Below are positions 26,340 to 34,980 of a DNA stretch of 64,000 nucleotides, one piece after another. Made by a program: the position numbers and the translations under genes. Source of the DNA: Streptomyces sp. NBC_01216 (GTDB lineage: Bacteria > Actinomycetota > Actinomycetes > Streptomycetales > Streptomycetaceae); contig NZ_CP108677.1 in the NCBI RefSeq assembly GCF_035994945.1, positions 186,001-250,000 of the forward strand, in the 5' to 3' direction. The first letter of the stretch is position 1. Each line of letters opens with the position of its first letter. A model generated the notes under the pieces. The model saw nothing but the letters and a program-made list of their open reading frames with translations, made no database searches and was not told the DNA's origin.

Positions 26340-26950
26340 GCGATGTCGGTACCGAGGAGTCCGGCGGTCCGGCCGGCCCGCCTCAGCCCTCGTGCCCCGA
26401 GGCGGACTGGCCGCCGGCGATCGACGGACGCTACTGGGCGTTCCACGCGGCGCACTTCGAGCGCTTCCTCTCCTACGCCCGGTACGACCTGCGATCGGAG
26501 GAGGCGGCCGAGGCCGCGGTGGACGCCACGTTCCGGGATCTGATGCGGCTGTGGCCCCGGGTGGCCGCCATGGAGAAGCCGGCCGCCTACGCGTGGACCG
26601 TCCTCAAGAAGCGGATCATCGACCAGGGCCGACGGCGCGGACGCGATGACATCCCGGTGGACGGGGAACTGCTGCGGGGCGTCCTGGACGACCGGGCCAC
26701 GGGGACCGATCCGTACGACGCGCTGACGGAGCGGATCGCCCTGCACGAGGCGATCGGACACCTGCCGGAACGTCAACGCGACACGGTCAGGCTCTGCTTC
26801 CTGCTCGACCAGCCGACCGACGCCGTCGCGGAGACACTCGGCGTCGACGAGGCCACCGTGCGGTCGCATCTGCGCCTGGCCAAGGCCCGGCTCGCGCGGC
26901 TCCTGCGCAAGCCCGTCTCGGATTCCGAGGGCGGGAGGGCCCGGTCATGA
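26336..26950 (+). CDS. ECF-type RNA polymerase sigma factor
   Basis: 204 aa. Region 2: FHAAHFERFLSYARYDLRSE, ATFRDLMRLWPRVAAMEKPA and YAWTVLKKRIIDQGRR. Region 4: IGHLPERQRDTVRLCFLLDQ, PTDAVAETLGVDEATVRSHL. No typical anti-sigma gene lies next to it; instead its stop overlaps the ATG of a 658-aa protein with an IclR-type ligand domain. GTG 26336 is chosen from the GTGA overlap with the upstream small ORF; a GTG at 26321 is possible. Confidence 0.85.
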   Translation: MSDVGTEESGGPAGPPQPSCPEADWPPAIDGRYWAFHAAHFERFLSYARYDLRSEEAAEAAVDATFRDLMRLWPRVAAMEKPAAYAWTVLKKRIIDQGRRRGRDDIPVDGELLRGVLDDRATGTDPYDALTERIALHEAIGHLPERQRDTVRLCFLLDQPTDAVAETLGVDEATVRSHLRLAKARLARLLRKPVSDSEGGRARS

Positions 26951-28923
26951 ACCAGACGCAGGGCGGCTCCGGTTCCCTGGAGGAACTGCTGGCCGCGGCG
27001 GCGTCCGCCGTCCCCGTCCCGCGCACCGGCATCGCGGCCTCCCGGATGCGTCTGTCGCTACGGACGAACGACCCGGTGAGCTGGCCGGGCGCCTCGCCGG
27101 GGCCGGCGGGTAGCGCCGGGGCTTCCCGCGGAGGGGGCGGTTCCCTCACCCGGGGCAGCCCGACCGGCGGTGCCCCGGAGCGCGCGGTCGCGCCCGTCCG
27201 CGCGGGTACGCCGCTGGACGCCGAGGACGCCGACCGCGAACTCGAGGCGCTGAGCACGGCCATCGTGCTCGCTCCCGACGCGGGCGCGCATCTCGCCGTC
27301 TTCGCCGAGAACGCGGCGGCCTATCCCGAGGGCGCGCTGGTCTTCGCCTGCGTGTTGCACCTGGCGGGCGACGGCGAAGGAGCGACCTTCTGGTGGCGGC
27401 TCGCGGCGGGAGCGGAGCTGCACCGCGCGGTCTCCTGCCTGATCCTCGACCACACCCGGCGGGGCGAGTTCGAGGACGCCGACGTCTGGGCGGGGCGGCT
27501 GCCCGAAGGCCCGCCGTGCCCCGATCCGGACTGGCACGACCGGCCCTGTCTGACGGCCGAGGCGCGTCAGGCGCTCGCCCGCGCCCGGCACCGGGTGCGC
27601 CGGACCACGCACGAGGACCTCGGAGAGGTGCCGACGGCGGACACGAGCCTGGCGAAGGCGGTGTTCACGCTCGCCGTCCGCGCGGACCGGCCGGTCCGCG
27701 CGGACTGGATACTGGCCGCTCCGCGGACCGCCGCGCCTCCGCCCCGTACGGCCCGTTCCGTGCCGGGCGGCCCCGGGACCACCCGGCAGCCCGGCGGAAC
27801 GACCCAGGCTCGGGCGGGGTCGCGGGCCGGGGCGGAAGGACGGGCGGGAGCGCCCGGAGGGCCGGAGGCGCCGCCCCCGGATGGCGGCGGCAGCGCCGTC
27901 TACGCGGCCGCACCCCTGCGGCACACCTCCCTCACCGCGCTCGCCCGACGGGTACCGCGGGCGTCCCCGGCTCCCGACCGCTGGGCCGAGGCCCTGCGGG
28001 TGCTGGACGTCCTGGACGCCGTGCTCCGGGCCCGAAGACCCCTCGGTACCGGGGAGATCGCGGTGGCGGCGCGGCTGCACCCCTCGCCGCTGGCACTCCT
28101 GCTGGACTGGTTGTGCGGCCACCTGCTGCTGGTGCGGCTGCCCGACGGCGCGTTCACCGCCGGACCGCTGTTCCGTCCGGACACCGGCGGCGATCCCGTC
28201 CTGCGGCGCGGTGCGCTACGGCAGGTGCTGGACGAGCTGCGGGAGAGCACCGGCGCGGCGGTCTACGTCAGCCGGTACGCCGCGGGAGAGGTCGAGATCC
28301 AGCACTGTGCCGACGGTCCCGACACCCCGGCCGTGCACCAGTGGGTCGACTTCCGCGAGGCCGCGCACGCGAGCGCGGTGGGCAAGTGCCTCATGGCGCA
28401 ACTGGACTTCGGCGCGCGCATGGACCACCTCGCCCGCCATCGCCCGGTGCGGCTGACCGACCGGACGATCACCGACCCGGCCGCGCTGTTCCGTACGCTG
28501 GACGGCCACGGCCCGCACGCCGGTCAGTTCGACCTACTGGAGTACTCGCGGCACGAGGTCTGCGCCGCGGTCCCCCTCACCGTGGCCGGCCGGCCCGCGT
28601 GCGTCGCGCTGTCCCTGCCCGTGATCCGGGGCCACCGTCTGACGCGGGCGGCGCGCACCCTGTCCGACCGTTCGGGGCTGCTCCTGCTCACGCTGATCGC
28701 GGCGTTGCCCGTCGACGGGGACCCCGCCCGGTGGAACCCGCGGCCCGGGCCGCGGGGGCGTGCCGCCGACCCGACCGGCCCCTCCCCGGGCACCGCGTAC
28801 ACGGCCTTCAGTCCGTCCGTGGGGTCCGGATGGACGGCGGCGGCGTCCGGACTCGCTCATCCCGCGAGCCTGCTCGCACCCTTACCCGAACACGGTCCGG
28901 CGGAAGCTCGCCGGCCCCGGTAG
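26947..28923 (+). CDS. Large regulator with IclR-type C-terminal ligand domain, in ECF operon
   Basis: 658 aa. Residues about 85-210 form Ala-rich helical repeats (LAVFAENAAAYPEGALVFAC, LHLAGDGEGATFWWRLAAGA, HRAVSCLILDHTRRGEFEDA), TPR-like. A Pro/Arg/Gly-rich linker follows (about 255-320). Then an HTH-like segment (EALRVLDVLDAVLRARRPLG, TGEIAVAARLHPSPLALLLD) and an IclR C-terminal domain (REAAHASAVGKCLMAQLDFG, RHRPVRLTDRTI, EVCAAVPLTV, then LTLIAALPVDG). The start overlaps the sigma stop (ATGA). The order TPR-like, wHTH, IclR effector domain suggests a ligand-responsive regulator or unusual anti-sigma of the upstream ECF factor. Confidence 0.75.
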   Translation: MNQTQGGSGSLEELLAAAASAVPVPRTGIAASRMRLSLRTNDPVSWPGASPGPAGSAGASRGGGGSLTRGSPTGGAPERAVAPVRAGTPLDAEDADRELEALSTAIVLAPDAGAHLAVFAENAAAYPEGALVFACVLHLAGDGEGATFWWRLAAGAELHRAVSCLILDHTRRGEFEDADVWAGRLPEGPPCPDPDWHDRPCLTAEARQALARARHRVRRTTHEDLGEVPTADTSLAKAVFTLAVRADRPVRADWILAAPRTAAPPPRTARSVPGGPGTTRQPGGTTQARAGSRAGAEGRAGAPGGPEAPPPDGGGSAVYAAAPLRHTSLTALARRVPRASPAPDRWAEALRVLDVLDAVLRARRPLGTGEIAVAARLHPSPLALLLDWLCGHLLLVRLPDGAFTAGPLFRPDTGGDPVLRRGALRQVLDELRESTGAAVYVSRYAAGEVEIQHCADGPDTPAVHQWVDFREAAHASAVGKCLMAQLDFGARMDHLARHRPVRLTDRTITDPAALFRTLDGHGPHAGQFDLLEYSRHEVCAAVPLTVAGRPACVALSLPVIRGHRLTRAARTLSDRSGLLLLTLIAALPVDGDPARWNPRPGPRGRAADPTGPSPGTAYTAFSPSVGSGWTAAASGLAHPASLLAPLPEHGPAEARRPR

Positions 28924-29049
28924 GCGGACACCCGGGCCGTGCGCGCGGCCCGGCACCGCGGGGAGCCCCGAGCCACGCGCGCGAAAACCCGTCCCGTCGC
29001 GGGGACGGTGACGGGTGGCGGAACGGCTCCCGGGCGGGTCGCCGTCGCG

Positions 29050-29388
29050 TCATGCGGGCGCGTCGGCGTGCCGCAGTTCGGCGAGCAGTTCGCTCTGGCC
29101 GGCCAGGAGTTCGGTGAGGATCCTCCGGGCCGCGCGCAGGAGCTCGGCCACGTCGCCGCCCGCCAGCGCGTAGCTGACGGTGGAGCCGTCACGGATCGAG
29201 ACCACGATGCCGGAGCGGCGCAGCACCGCCAGCTGCTGGGAGAGGCTGGAGGGTTCGATCTCGATGTCGTTCAGCAGTTCGCGCACCGGTAGCGGGCCGT
29301 CCTGGAGAAGTTCCAGAACACGGATTCGGACCGGGTGACCGAGCATGCGAAAGAACTCCGCCTTGGCCTGGTACAGCGGTACCTGCAT
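29050..29388 (-). CDS. ArsR-family transcriptional regulator
   Basis: 112 aa. Typical ArsR wHTH: AEFFRMLGHPVRIRVLELLQ, then LPVRELLNDIEIEPSSLSQQ and LAVLRRSGIVVSIRDGSTVSYAL. No CxC in the recognition helix, so it is not a classic As/Cd sensor. A C-terminal Leu-rich helix is likely the dimer interface. The inverted repeat at 29528-29549 lies upstream and is a candidate autoregulatory operator. No target gene is obvious nearby. Confidence 0.9.
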   Translation of the reverse strand: MQVPLYQAKAEFFRMLGHPVRIRVLELLQDGPLPVRELLNDIEIEPSSLSQQLAVLRRSGIVVSIRDGSTVSYALAGGDVAELLRAARRILTELLAGQSELLAELRHADAPA

Positions 29389-29527
29389 GCAACAACGCTC
29401 CTGCCGGGGTATGGGCTGCTGGGTGGGGGCGGCGACCGGCAGTGCGCCGGGTCCTCCACGACCGTGTTCACGATCCTGCCGTGCCGGGACCCGCCCCCAC
29501 CTGCAGCTGACCTTTTTTGGATGTGTC

Positions 29528-29549
29528 GAGTTGAAGATTTCTTCAACTC
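29528..29549. promoter_or_regulatory. Perfect inverted repeat upstream of ArsR gene
   Basis: GAGTTGAAG-ATTT-CTTCAACTC has 9-bp arms and a 4-nt spacer, 139 nt upstream of the ArsR start and 34 nt beyond the roadblock stop (both genes read minus). No T-run follows on the minus strand (an A-run does), so operator fits better than terminator. The AT content here is far above the surroundings. Confidence 0.6.
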
Positions 29550-29583
29550 ATGGGCACACGTGATCAGGCAGATCGACGAACGA

Positions 29584-29958
29584 CTAGAGCTCGAGATCCT
29601 TCTCGATGCGGCGGAGTTGGTGGCGGGCCATCGCGAGATTGGCCCGTCCCTTGTCCAGGACGATGTACAGGAAAAGACCGTTGCCGCCCCGGCCCTTGAG
29701 GAGCCGGATGAGGTGGTACTGGCCGCCGAGGGTGATCAGCATGTCCTCGATCTCCTCCTGGAGACCCAGCATCTCCATGGCGCGGGTCTTCGCCCGGATC
29801 ACGTCGGTGTTGCCCGCGGCGGCGACCGTCAGGTCGAGGTCCTTGCTGCCGCCGAGGGTTCCGAGCGCCATGCCGCTCGTGTAGTCGACGAGGGCGACGC
29901 CCACGGTCCCCTCGATCGAGGCCATCGCCTCCTTCAAAGACGTCTCCACATTCACCAC
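29584..29958 (-). CDS. Orphan roadblock/LC7-like protein
   Basis: 124 aa. The roadblock fold signature is MASIEGTVGVALVDYTSGMA followed by LGTLGGSKDLDLTVAAAGNT and LITLGGQYHLIRLLKGRGGN. It is similar in outline to CvnB/MglB but there is no GTPase, DUF742 or kinase gene beside it. Starts with tandem GTGs (29958, 29955); GAGGGAG lies about 10 nt upstream. It may work with conservon or other GTPases elsewhere. Confidence 0.78.
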   Translation of the reverse strand: MVNVETSLKEAMASIEGTVGVALVDYTSGMALGTLGGSKDLDLTVAAAGNTDVIRAKTRAMEMLGLQEEIEDMLITLGGQYHLIRLLKGRGGNGLFLYIVLDKGRANLAMARHQLRRIEKDLEL

Positions 29959-30212
29959 AGCGCTCGCTCCCTCAACTCATGATGGTCCGGCCGGCGGTGG
30001 CCCCCCGGTCGGTCGGTGATCGAGACGCTACTGACCGGCGTCGAGGAAGGAGGAGGAAAGCGGCTGGTCGGCTGAAAACCGATCATCCCGCTCCGCACTC
30101 CGCCGTGGACGTGCCCGGTGACACCCCCGCTCTTCGCGTCTCCCCTCGAGCGGTGTGCCGGGACGCCGCGGCCTCCTTGCGGCACGCGGACCGGCGCCGG
30201 ATCATCCGCCCC

Positions 30213-30872
30213 ATGAGAAGACTCTCCGCGCGAATCGATTCCTCCGAGGTCGCACCGTACGGGCGGCGGACGTGGACGGCCGGTCCACCACCCACCGGTG
30301 ACGTCCCGACGACCGCCGCGCTAGCCTCGCCGCGCCCCGCGAGCACGGGCGGAACCGGCGCCGGGAGCCGGATCGCTCCGCGCGGGCGGCGCGAGGAGTG
30401 CGGGGCGGCGGACCGCGCGGACGGGACGGCGCTCTACCTGCGCTTCGCCTCGCCGCTCCGCAACGAGCGGGGCCATTTCACAGGGGTGTTCGGACTGGTC
30501 AACAGGCTGGCACGGGAAGGACGCCTGTCCGCGGCGGAAGAGTCCTTCCGCCGGGCCGGCAACCGCTGGTACGACGCCGCCTACCCCGACCCGTCGTCGG
30601 TCGACCCGGCCGTCTACGACGCCGTGAAGAACCCCGGCGCCGCCGCCTGGTTCAAGCCATCGGCGCACCACCTCATCGAGCGCGTCGGCGGCTACCCGGC
30701 GATCCTGGCCGCCCACGCGGTCCCCTGCCGGCCGCTGCGCTGTGCGGACCCGGGCCGGATCGTCTACGAGGACGACGTGCAGATCGTGGTCGTGCCGTAC
30801 GGCGTCTCGTCCCGCCGCCCCTGTGAGGTCGGGGGTGGGTGCCCCGCACGGGGCCGGTCCGGCGCCCCCTGA
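30213..30872 (+). CDS. Conserved hypothetical protein, 5' end uncertain
   Basis: The C-terminal 140 residues look conserved: ALYLRFASPLRNERGHFTGV, FGLVNRLAREGRLSAAEESF, RRAGNRWYDAAYPDPSSVDP, then AAWFKPSAHHLIERVGGY and GRIVYEDDVQIVVVPYG. Relatives appear to begin right at the LYLRF segment, but there is no ATG/GTG/TTG in frame between 30216 and there. ATG 30213 gives 219 aa with a non-conserved N-terminal extension; a GTG at 30398 is out of frame, so a frameshift or non-standard start is possible. The stop TGA lies on the edge of a palindromic repeat (30871-30914). Confidence 0.55.
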   Translation: MRRLSARIDSSEVAPYGRRTWTAGPPPTGDVPTTAALASPRPASTGGTGAGSRIAPRGRREECGAADRADGTALYLRFASPLRNERGHFTGVFGLVNRLAREGRLSAAEESFRRAGNRWYDAAYPDPSSVDPAVYDAVKNPGAAAWFKPSAHHLIERVGGYPAILAAHAVPCRPLRCADPGRIVYEDDVQIVVVPYGVSSRRPCEVGGGCPARGRSGAP

Positions 30873-30914
30873 GGGCCTGTCGGGTGGCCTCCGACCGGGC
30901 GGTCACGCCCTGGC
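30871..30914 (-). repeat. Truncated copy of a dispersed palindromic element
   Basis: GCCTGTCGGGTGGCC followed by a middle part matches the reverse complement of the element at 50600-50667 over about 40 nt with two mismatches; the right arm is missing. It begins on the stop codon of the upstream hypothetical gene. Confidence 0.75.
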
Positions 30915-31030
30915 ACGCGCGGGACGGATCCCGGCCGACCGGTGCGGTGGACGGGGCGCGGCACCGTCGATCCCGCGCGGCACCCCGGAGAAGCCCGCCC
31001 GGCCCGGTGCGTCGGGCGGGCGTGACGCCG

Positions 31031-32263
31031 CTACCGGGGCAGGGTGGACAGGGCCGCGAGCGCGGGGCCGAAGGCCCCGCCCAGCTGGTAACAGAGGTGG
31101 AACAGGCCGATCGCCGTGGGGCGCTGCGCCTCCGGTGCGACTCCGGCCGCGTAGGCGGCGAGCGTGGCGTTGCCGGCGGTCGTCGCGAGGGCCGACAGCG
31201 CGAACGCCGGCAGCAGGAGGGGGACCCAGGGGGTCAGATCGGCGGTGAGCCGCGCGAGCAGGCCGAGGCCGATCAGGAGCGCCACCACCCGGGCCCCGCC
31301 CATCCGGCCGGCAGTGGCGGCCAGGAGCCAGGAGCAGAGGGAGCCCGCGAGGAGGGCGACGAGCTGTCCGGCGCCGATGGCGGCGGTGGACCAGTCCGTT
31401 CGCGCCGCGAGTTGCCCCGGCAGGCCGAAGAGGAGGGTGAAGTACGAGGTGGACAGGGCGCAGGCGAGCAGTGCGCAGAGCGCGAACGCCGGAGTGCGCA
31501 GGAGTGCGGCCGGGAGGAATCCGTCGGGGCGGGCCCGGACGTGCAGCGCCAGCAGCGCGCCGCCCGCCGCCGCCGCGATCGCCGCCGGAAGCGGGTAGCG
31601 GGGGGTCAGCACCAGGAAGCTCGCCAGAGTGGCGAGCAGGGCCGCTCCCCGGGCGTCGAAGGGAGTGGTCGGGGCCGGCGGCGCGGGCGGCGCGGCACGC
31701 AGGGCCGCGGGGAGGGCCAGCAGGGCCGGGACGGAGAGCATCAGCGAGACGCGCCAGCTCAGCGTGTCGGCGATCAGCGACCCGAGGAGCGGGCCGACCG
31801 CAGCGAAGACCCCGAAGCCCATGGCGATGACGCCCATCCGCCGGACCGTACGGGCCAGGCTCATGGCCGAGGCGACGAGCCCGGCTCCGCCGAACGCCTG
31901 GGCCGCCCGGCCCGGCAGGGCGAGCGCCATCCAGGGGGCGAGCGCGACCGCCACCGTGCCCGCGGCGAGCAGGAGGGCGCTGACCCGAAGCGTGGTGCGG
32001 AGTCCCCGGCGGCGCAGCAGGCCCGCCATCAGGGGGGTGCCGACCGCCAGGGCCCACGCGAAGGCGGTGACGAACCAGCCGGCCGTCAGGGTCGTGGTCG
32101 CGAACGACCTGGCGATGTCCGGGAGGATCAGGACCGGGCTGTTGGCTCCCGCCGCCATGGGCGCCGCCAGCAGGGCGGGCCAGAGGGCCGGGATCTCGCG
32201 GCGCGGTGGGGCGGCGGGTGGTGAGTGCGCGGTGAACTCCGCGGCGGCGTCATGGGCAGGCAC
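31031..32263 (-). CDS. MFS transporter
   Basis: 410 aa, 12-TM pattern: LWPALLAAPMAAGANSPVLI, PDIARSFATTTLTAGWFVTA, then LMAGLLRRRGLRTTLRVSAL (loop 2-3 motif) and GIDGRVLGPLLGSL-type helices (MGFGVFAAVGPLLGSLIADT). Similar to Bcr/CynX-like actinobacterial MFS exporters. GTG 32263 is chosen for AAGGGAG 5 nt upstream. It is divergent from a MarR gene, which probably represses it through the dyad at 32290-32305. Confidence 0.88.
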   Translation of the reverse strand: MPAHDAAAEFTAHSPPAAPPRREIPALWPALLAAPMAAGANSPVLILPDIARSFATTTLTAGWFVTAFAWALAVGTPLMAGLLRRRGLRTTLRVSALLLAAGTVAVALAPWMALALPGRAAQAFGGAGLVASAMSLARTVRRMGVIAMGFGVFAAVGPLLGSLIADTLSWRVSLMLSVPALLALPAALRAAPPAPPAPTTPFDARGAALLATLASFLVLTPRYPLPAAIAAAAGGALLALHVRARPDGFLPAALLRTPAFALCALLACALSTSYFTLLFGLPGQLAARTDWSTAAIGAGQLVALLAGSLCSWLLAATAGRMGGARVVALLIGLGLLARLTADLTPWVPLLLPAFALSALATTAGNATLAAYAAGVAPEAQRPTAIGLFHLCYQLGGAFGPALAALSTLPR

Positions 32264-32289
32264 GACGGCTCCCTTGCTCAGAATTAAGA

Positions 32290-32305
32290 ATCTCAACGTT
32301 AAGAT
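32290..32305. promoter_or_regulatory. Operator-like dyad of MFS/MarR pair, site 1
   Basis: ATCTCAACGTTAAGAT is a 16-bp palindrome with one mismatched pair, centred on AACGTT, in the AT-rich 113-bp divergent region. TCAAT-N9-ATTGA at 32330-32348 is a second, weaker dyad. Confidence 0.65.
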
Positions 32306-32376
32306 AAAAGCAGGGAGCCCGGACGGTCGTCAATTGTCTTAGCATTGAGTAATTACTGCCTCGAAGGGAGTCACCC

Positions 32377-32940
32377 GTGGGCGACGCCGTGGACGCGATC
32401 ACCGACCAGTGGACGAAGGAGCGGCCCGACCTGGCGGAACGTCTCTGGCCACTGCATGTACTGGGGCGGCTCCAGCGCCTCGGGCAGGTGCTGGACAAGG
32501 AGTTCAAGGCGTTCGCGGCCGGTCACGGACTCGAACTGGGCGAGGCCGACGTGCTGGCCACGCTGCGGCGGTCCGGATCCCCGTACGAGCTGACGGCGGG
32601 CGCGCTCCTCAGGGAGTCCATGGTGACGTCGGGCGCGATCACCCACCGCATCGACCGCATGGAGACGAAGGGCCTCGTGGAACGGGTGCGCCACGGGGGC
32701 GACCGGCGTACCGTCACCATCCGGCTCACCGATCACGGGCAGCGGCTCATCGACGACTACATCGCCGGCCATCTCGACAACGAGGCGCGACTGCTGCGCG
32801 CGTTCGGCCGGGAGGAGTGCGAGCGGCTCGGCGACGCGCTGCGCACCCTCCTCGAATCGCTGGGCGACACGGCCGAGGGCCGGCGCGCGCACTCCCGGAC
32901 GCGGCGATCCGGCCTGAGCCACCCGGCGGACTCCGGGTGA
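32377..32940 (+). CDS. MarR-family transcriptional regulator
   Basis: 187 aa. wHTH: LELGEADVLATLRRSGSPYE, LTAGALLRESMVTSGAITHR, IDRMETKGLVERVRHGGDRR with the wing TVTIRLTDHG. AAGGGAG lies 6 nt before GTG 32377. Divergent from the MFS gene; likely represses that gene and itself. C-terminal 40 residues are polar and Arg-rich. Confidence 0.9.
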   Translation: MGDAVDAITDQWTKERPDLAERLWPLHVLGRLQRLGQVLDKEFKAFAAGHGLELGEADVLATLRRSGSPYELTAGALLRESMVTSGAITHRIDRMETKGLVERVRHGGDRRTVTIRLTDHGQRLIDDYIAGHLDNEARLLRAFGREECERLGDALRTLLESLGDTAEGRRAHSRTRRSGLSHPADSG

Positions 32941-32986
32941 GACCGCCTCCCAGGGGTCAGCGGGCGCGTTCGGCAGGACACGACGG

Positions 32987-34810
32987 TCAGCGCCGGTCGG
33001 CCTTGTCCAGCTCCTCGTCCAGGGCCATCGCCGCGGTGATCAGCGCGAGGTGGGTGAACGCCTGCGGGAAGTTTCCGAGTTGTTCGCCCGTCGGACCGAT
33101 CTCCTCGGAGAACAGGCCGACATGGTTGGCGTAGGTCAGCATCTTGTCCATCGCGTAGCGAGCCTGCCGCACACGGCCCGCGCGTGCCATGGCGTTGACG
33201 TAGAGGAAGCTGCACAGCGAGAAGGTGCCCTCGGAGCCGCGCAGGCCGTCAGGCGACGCCTCCGGGTTGTAGCGGTACACGAGACTGTCGGTGACCAGCT
33301 CGCGGTCGATCGCGTCCAGGGTGGACAGCCAGTGCGAGGACTTCGGCGAGATGAAGCCGAGCAGCGGCATCAGCAGGAGCGACGCGTCCAGGACGTCACT
33401 GCCGTAGTGCTGCACGAACGCCCCGCGGTCGGGGTTCCAGCCACGCCTCATCACCTGCGTGAGGATGGCGTCCCGGGTGGCCGTCCAGCGCGTCAGGTCG
33501 GCCGGCCGGGCGTACTCGGTGGCCAGCCGGACGCCCCGGTCGAACGCGACCCAGCACATCACCCGGCTGAAGGTGAAGTCCCGGCGCCCGCCGCGGGTCT
33601 CCCAGACGCCCTCGTCGGGACGGTCCCAGTGCGCCGCGAGCCAGTCGAGGAGCGCCGCGAACCCCAGCCACCCTTCGTAACCGGCGAGTTCGGCGACGTC
33701 CGGGGAATGCGTGAGGCCGTACGCGAACTCCCCGTAGATGTCGAGCTGGAGCTGGTCCGCCGCCGCGTTCCCGGCCCGCACCGGGGCGGAGTCGCGGTAG
33801 CCGCTCAGGTGGTCCAGGACCTCCTCGGGGAGCCGGGGGTCGCCGTCGACGCGGTACATGATCTGGAGCGGCTCCCCGCCCGCCGCGCTGGTCGCCCGCA
33901 GGCACCCGCCGAGCCACGCGCGAAAGGCGTCGGCCTCCTCGACGTAGCCGAGGTCGATCAGGACCCGAACCGACAGCGACGCGTCCCGGATCCAGGTGTA
34001 GCGGTAGTCCCAGTTACGCTCCCCGCCGACCTGCTCCGGCAGACCCGTCGTCGGCGACGCGATAGGGGCGCCGGTGGGCGCGTAGATGAGGAGCTTGAGG
34101 GTGATCGCCGACCGGTTGACCATCTGCTGCCAGCGGCCCCGGTAGCGGCAGCGGCCCATCCAGTCGTGCCAGAACCCCATGGTCGCCTCGAACTCCGTAC
34201 GGAAGCCCTCGACGCTCGCCGGCTGGGGCTCGGGAGACCCGGCGGCGCGGGTCTCCAGGAGGATTCCGGCACGCTCCCCCTGTCGCAGGGTGACGGTGGC
34301 CCGCACGTCCTGCCCGTCGGCCACGAGCGGGATGTCGCTCTGGAGGTGGATGTCGAGACCGGGCCCGCGGAAGACGGCCCCCTGTCCTTCGAGCGCGAGG
34401 GTGTGCGCGGCGCGGCCGTAGTCGAACCGCGGGCGGCACTCCAGACCGAAGGTGACGGTGCCGCGGACGACGCGCAGGACCCGCATCAGCCGGCGCCGGT
34501 CGTCGGCCACCTCGGGACGGTCGGCGACCGGCATGAAGTCGACCACCTCCCCCACCCCTTCCGGGGTCAGGAACCGGGTGACCAGCACGGCCGTGTCGGG
34601 AAGGTACAGCTGGCGCACGGTCGTGTCCTCGTGCAGCGGCGCGATCGTGAAGTGGCCACCGCGCTCGGCGTCGAGGAGGGCGGCGAAGATGCTCGGCGAG
34701 TCGAACCGGGGTGCGCACATCCAGTCGACGGAACCCCCGCCGGAGACCAGCGCGGCGCTCTGGAGGTCTCCGATCAGTCCGTGATCGGCGATCGGTGGGT
34801 ACGCACGCAT
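32987..34810 (-). CDS. GH15 glucoamylase/trehalase-like protein
   Basis: 607 aa. Domains: N-terminal trehalase-like/DUF5911 domain (ADHGLIGDLQSAALVSGGGS, VDWMCAPRFDSPSIFAALLD) and a C-terminal GH15 (alpha/alpha)6 barrel (GGERNWDYRYTWIRDASLSV with acidic residues, FVQHYGSDVLDASLLLMPLL, SEEIGPTGEQLGNFPQAFTH). The family includes trehalases and glucoamylases; the final substrate (trehalose or maltodextrin) needs assay. No signal peptide, so cytoplasmic. GAGGG precedes ATG 34810. Confidence 0.92.
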   Translation of the reverse strand: MRAYPPIADHGLIGDLQSAALVSGGGSVDWMCAPRFDSPSIFAALLDAERGGHFTIAPLHEDTTVRQLYLPDTAVLVTRFLTPEGVGEVVDFMPVADRPEVADDRRRLMRVLRVVRGTVTFGLECRPRFDYGRAAHTLALEGQGAVFRGPGLDIHLQSDIPLVADGQDVRATVTLRQGERAGILLETRAAGSPEPQPASVEGFRTEFEATMGFWHDWMGRCRYRGRWQQMVNRSAITLKLLIYAPTGAPIASPTTGLPEQVGGERNWDYRYTWIRDASLSVRVLIDLGYVEEADAFRAWLGGCLRATSAAGGEPLQIMYRVDGDPRLPEEVLDHLSGYRDSAPVRAGNAAADQLQLDIYGEFAYGLTHSPDVAELAGYEGWLGFAALLDWLAAHWDRPDEGVWETRGGRRDFTFSRVMCWVAFDRGVRLATEYARPADLTRWTATRDAILTQVMRRGWNPDRGAFVQHYGSDVLDASLLLMPLLGFISPKSSHWLSTLDAIDRELVTDSLVYRYNPEASPDGLRGSEGTFSLCSFLYVNAMARAGRVRQARYAMDKMLTYANHVGLFSEEIGPTGEQLGNFPQAFTHLALITAAMALDEELDKADRR

Positions 34811-34980
34811 CAATGCCCTCGATTCCTTGGTCGGGACCGGGCGCGGCACACCGCGTCGCTCGCCCGCTCCACGCAACCCGCAGCGGCCGGCGGTGGCAAC
34901 ACGGACCGGCCGATCGGGTGAACCGCGGGACCGGTCCCGGCCGCGACCGCCGGCCCCTGCCCGCGCGGGGGCGTCGGCCG

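Noticed and set aside
29979..30212. Upstream extension of the hypothetical gene
   Set aside because: Composition is unlike the conserved part and it runs into the promoter of the roadblock gene.
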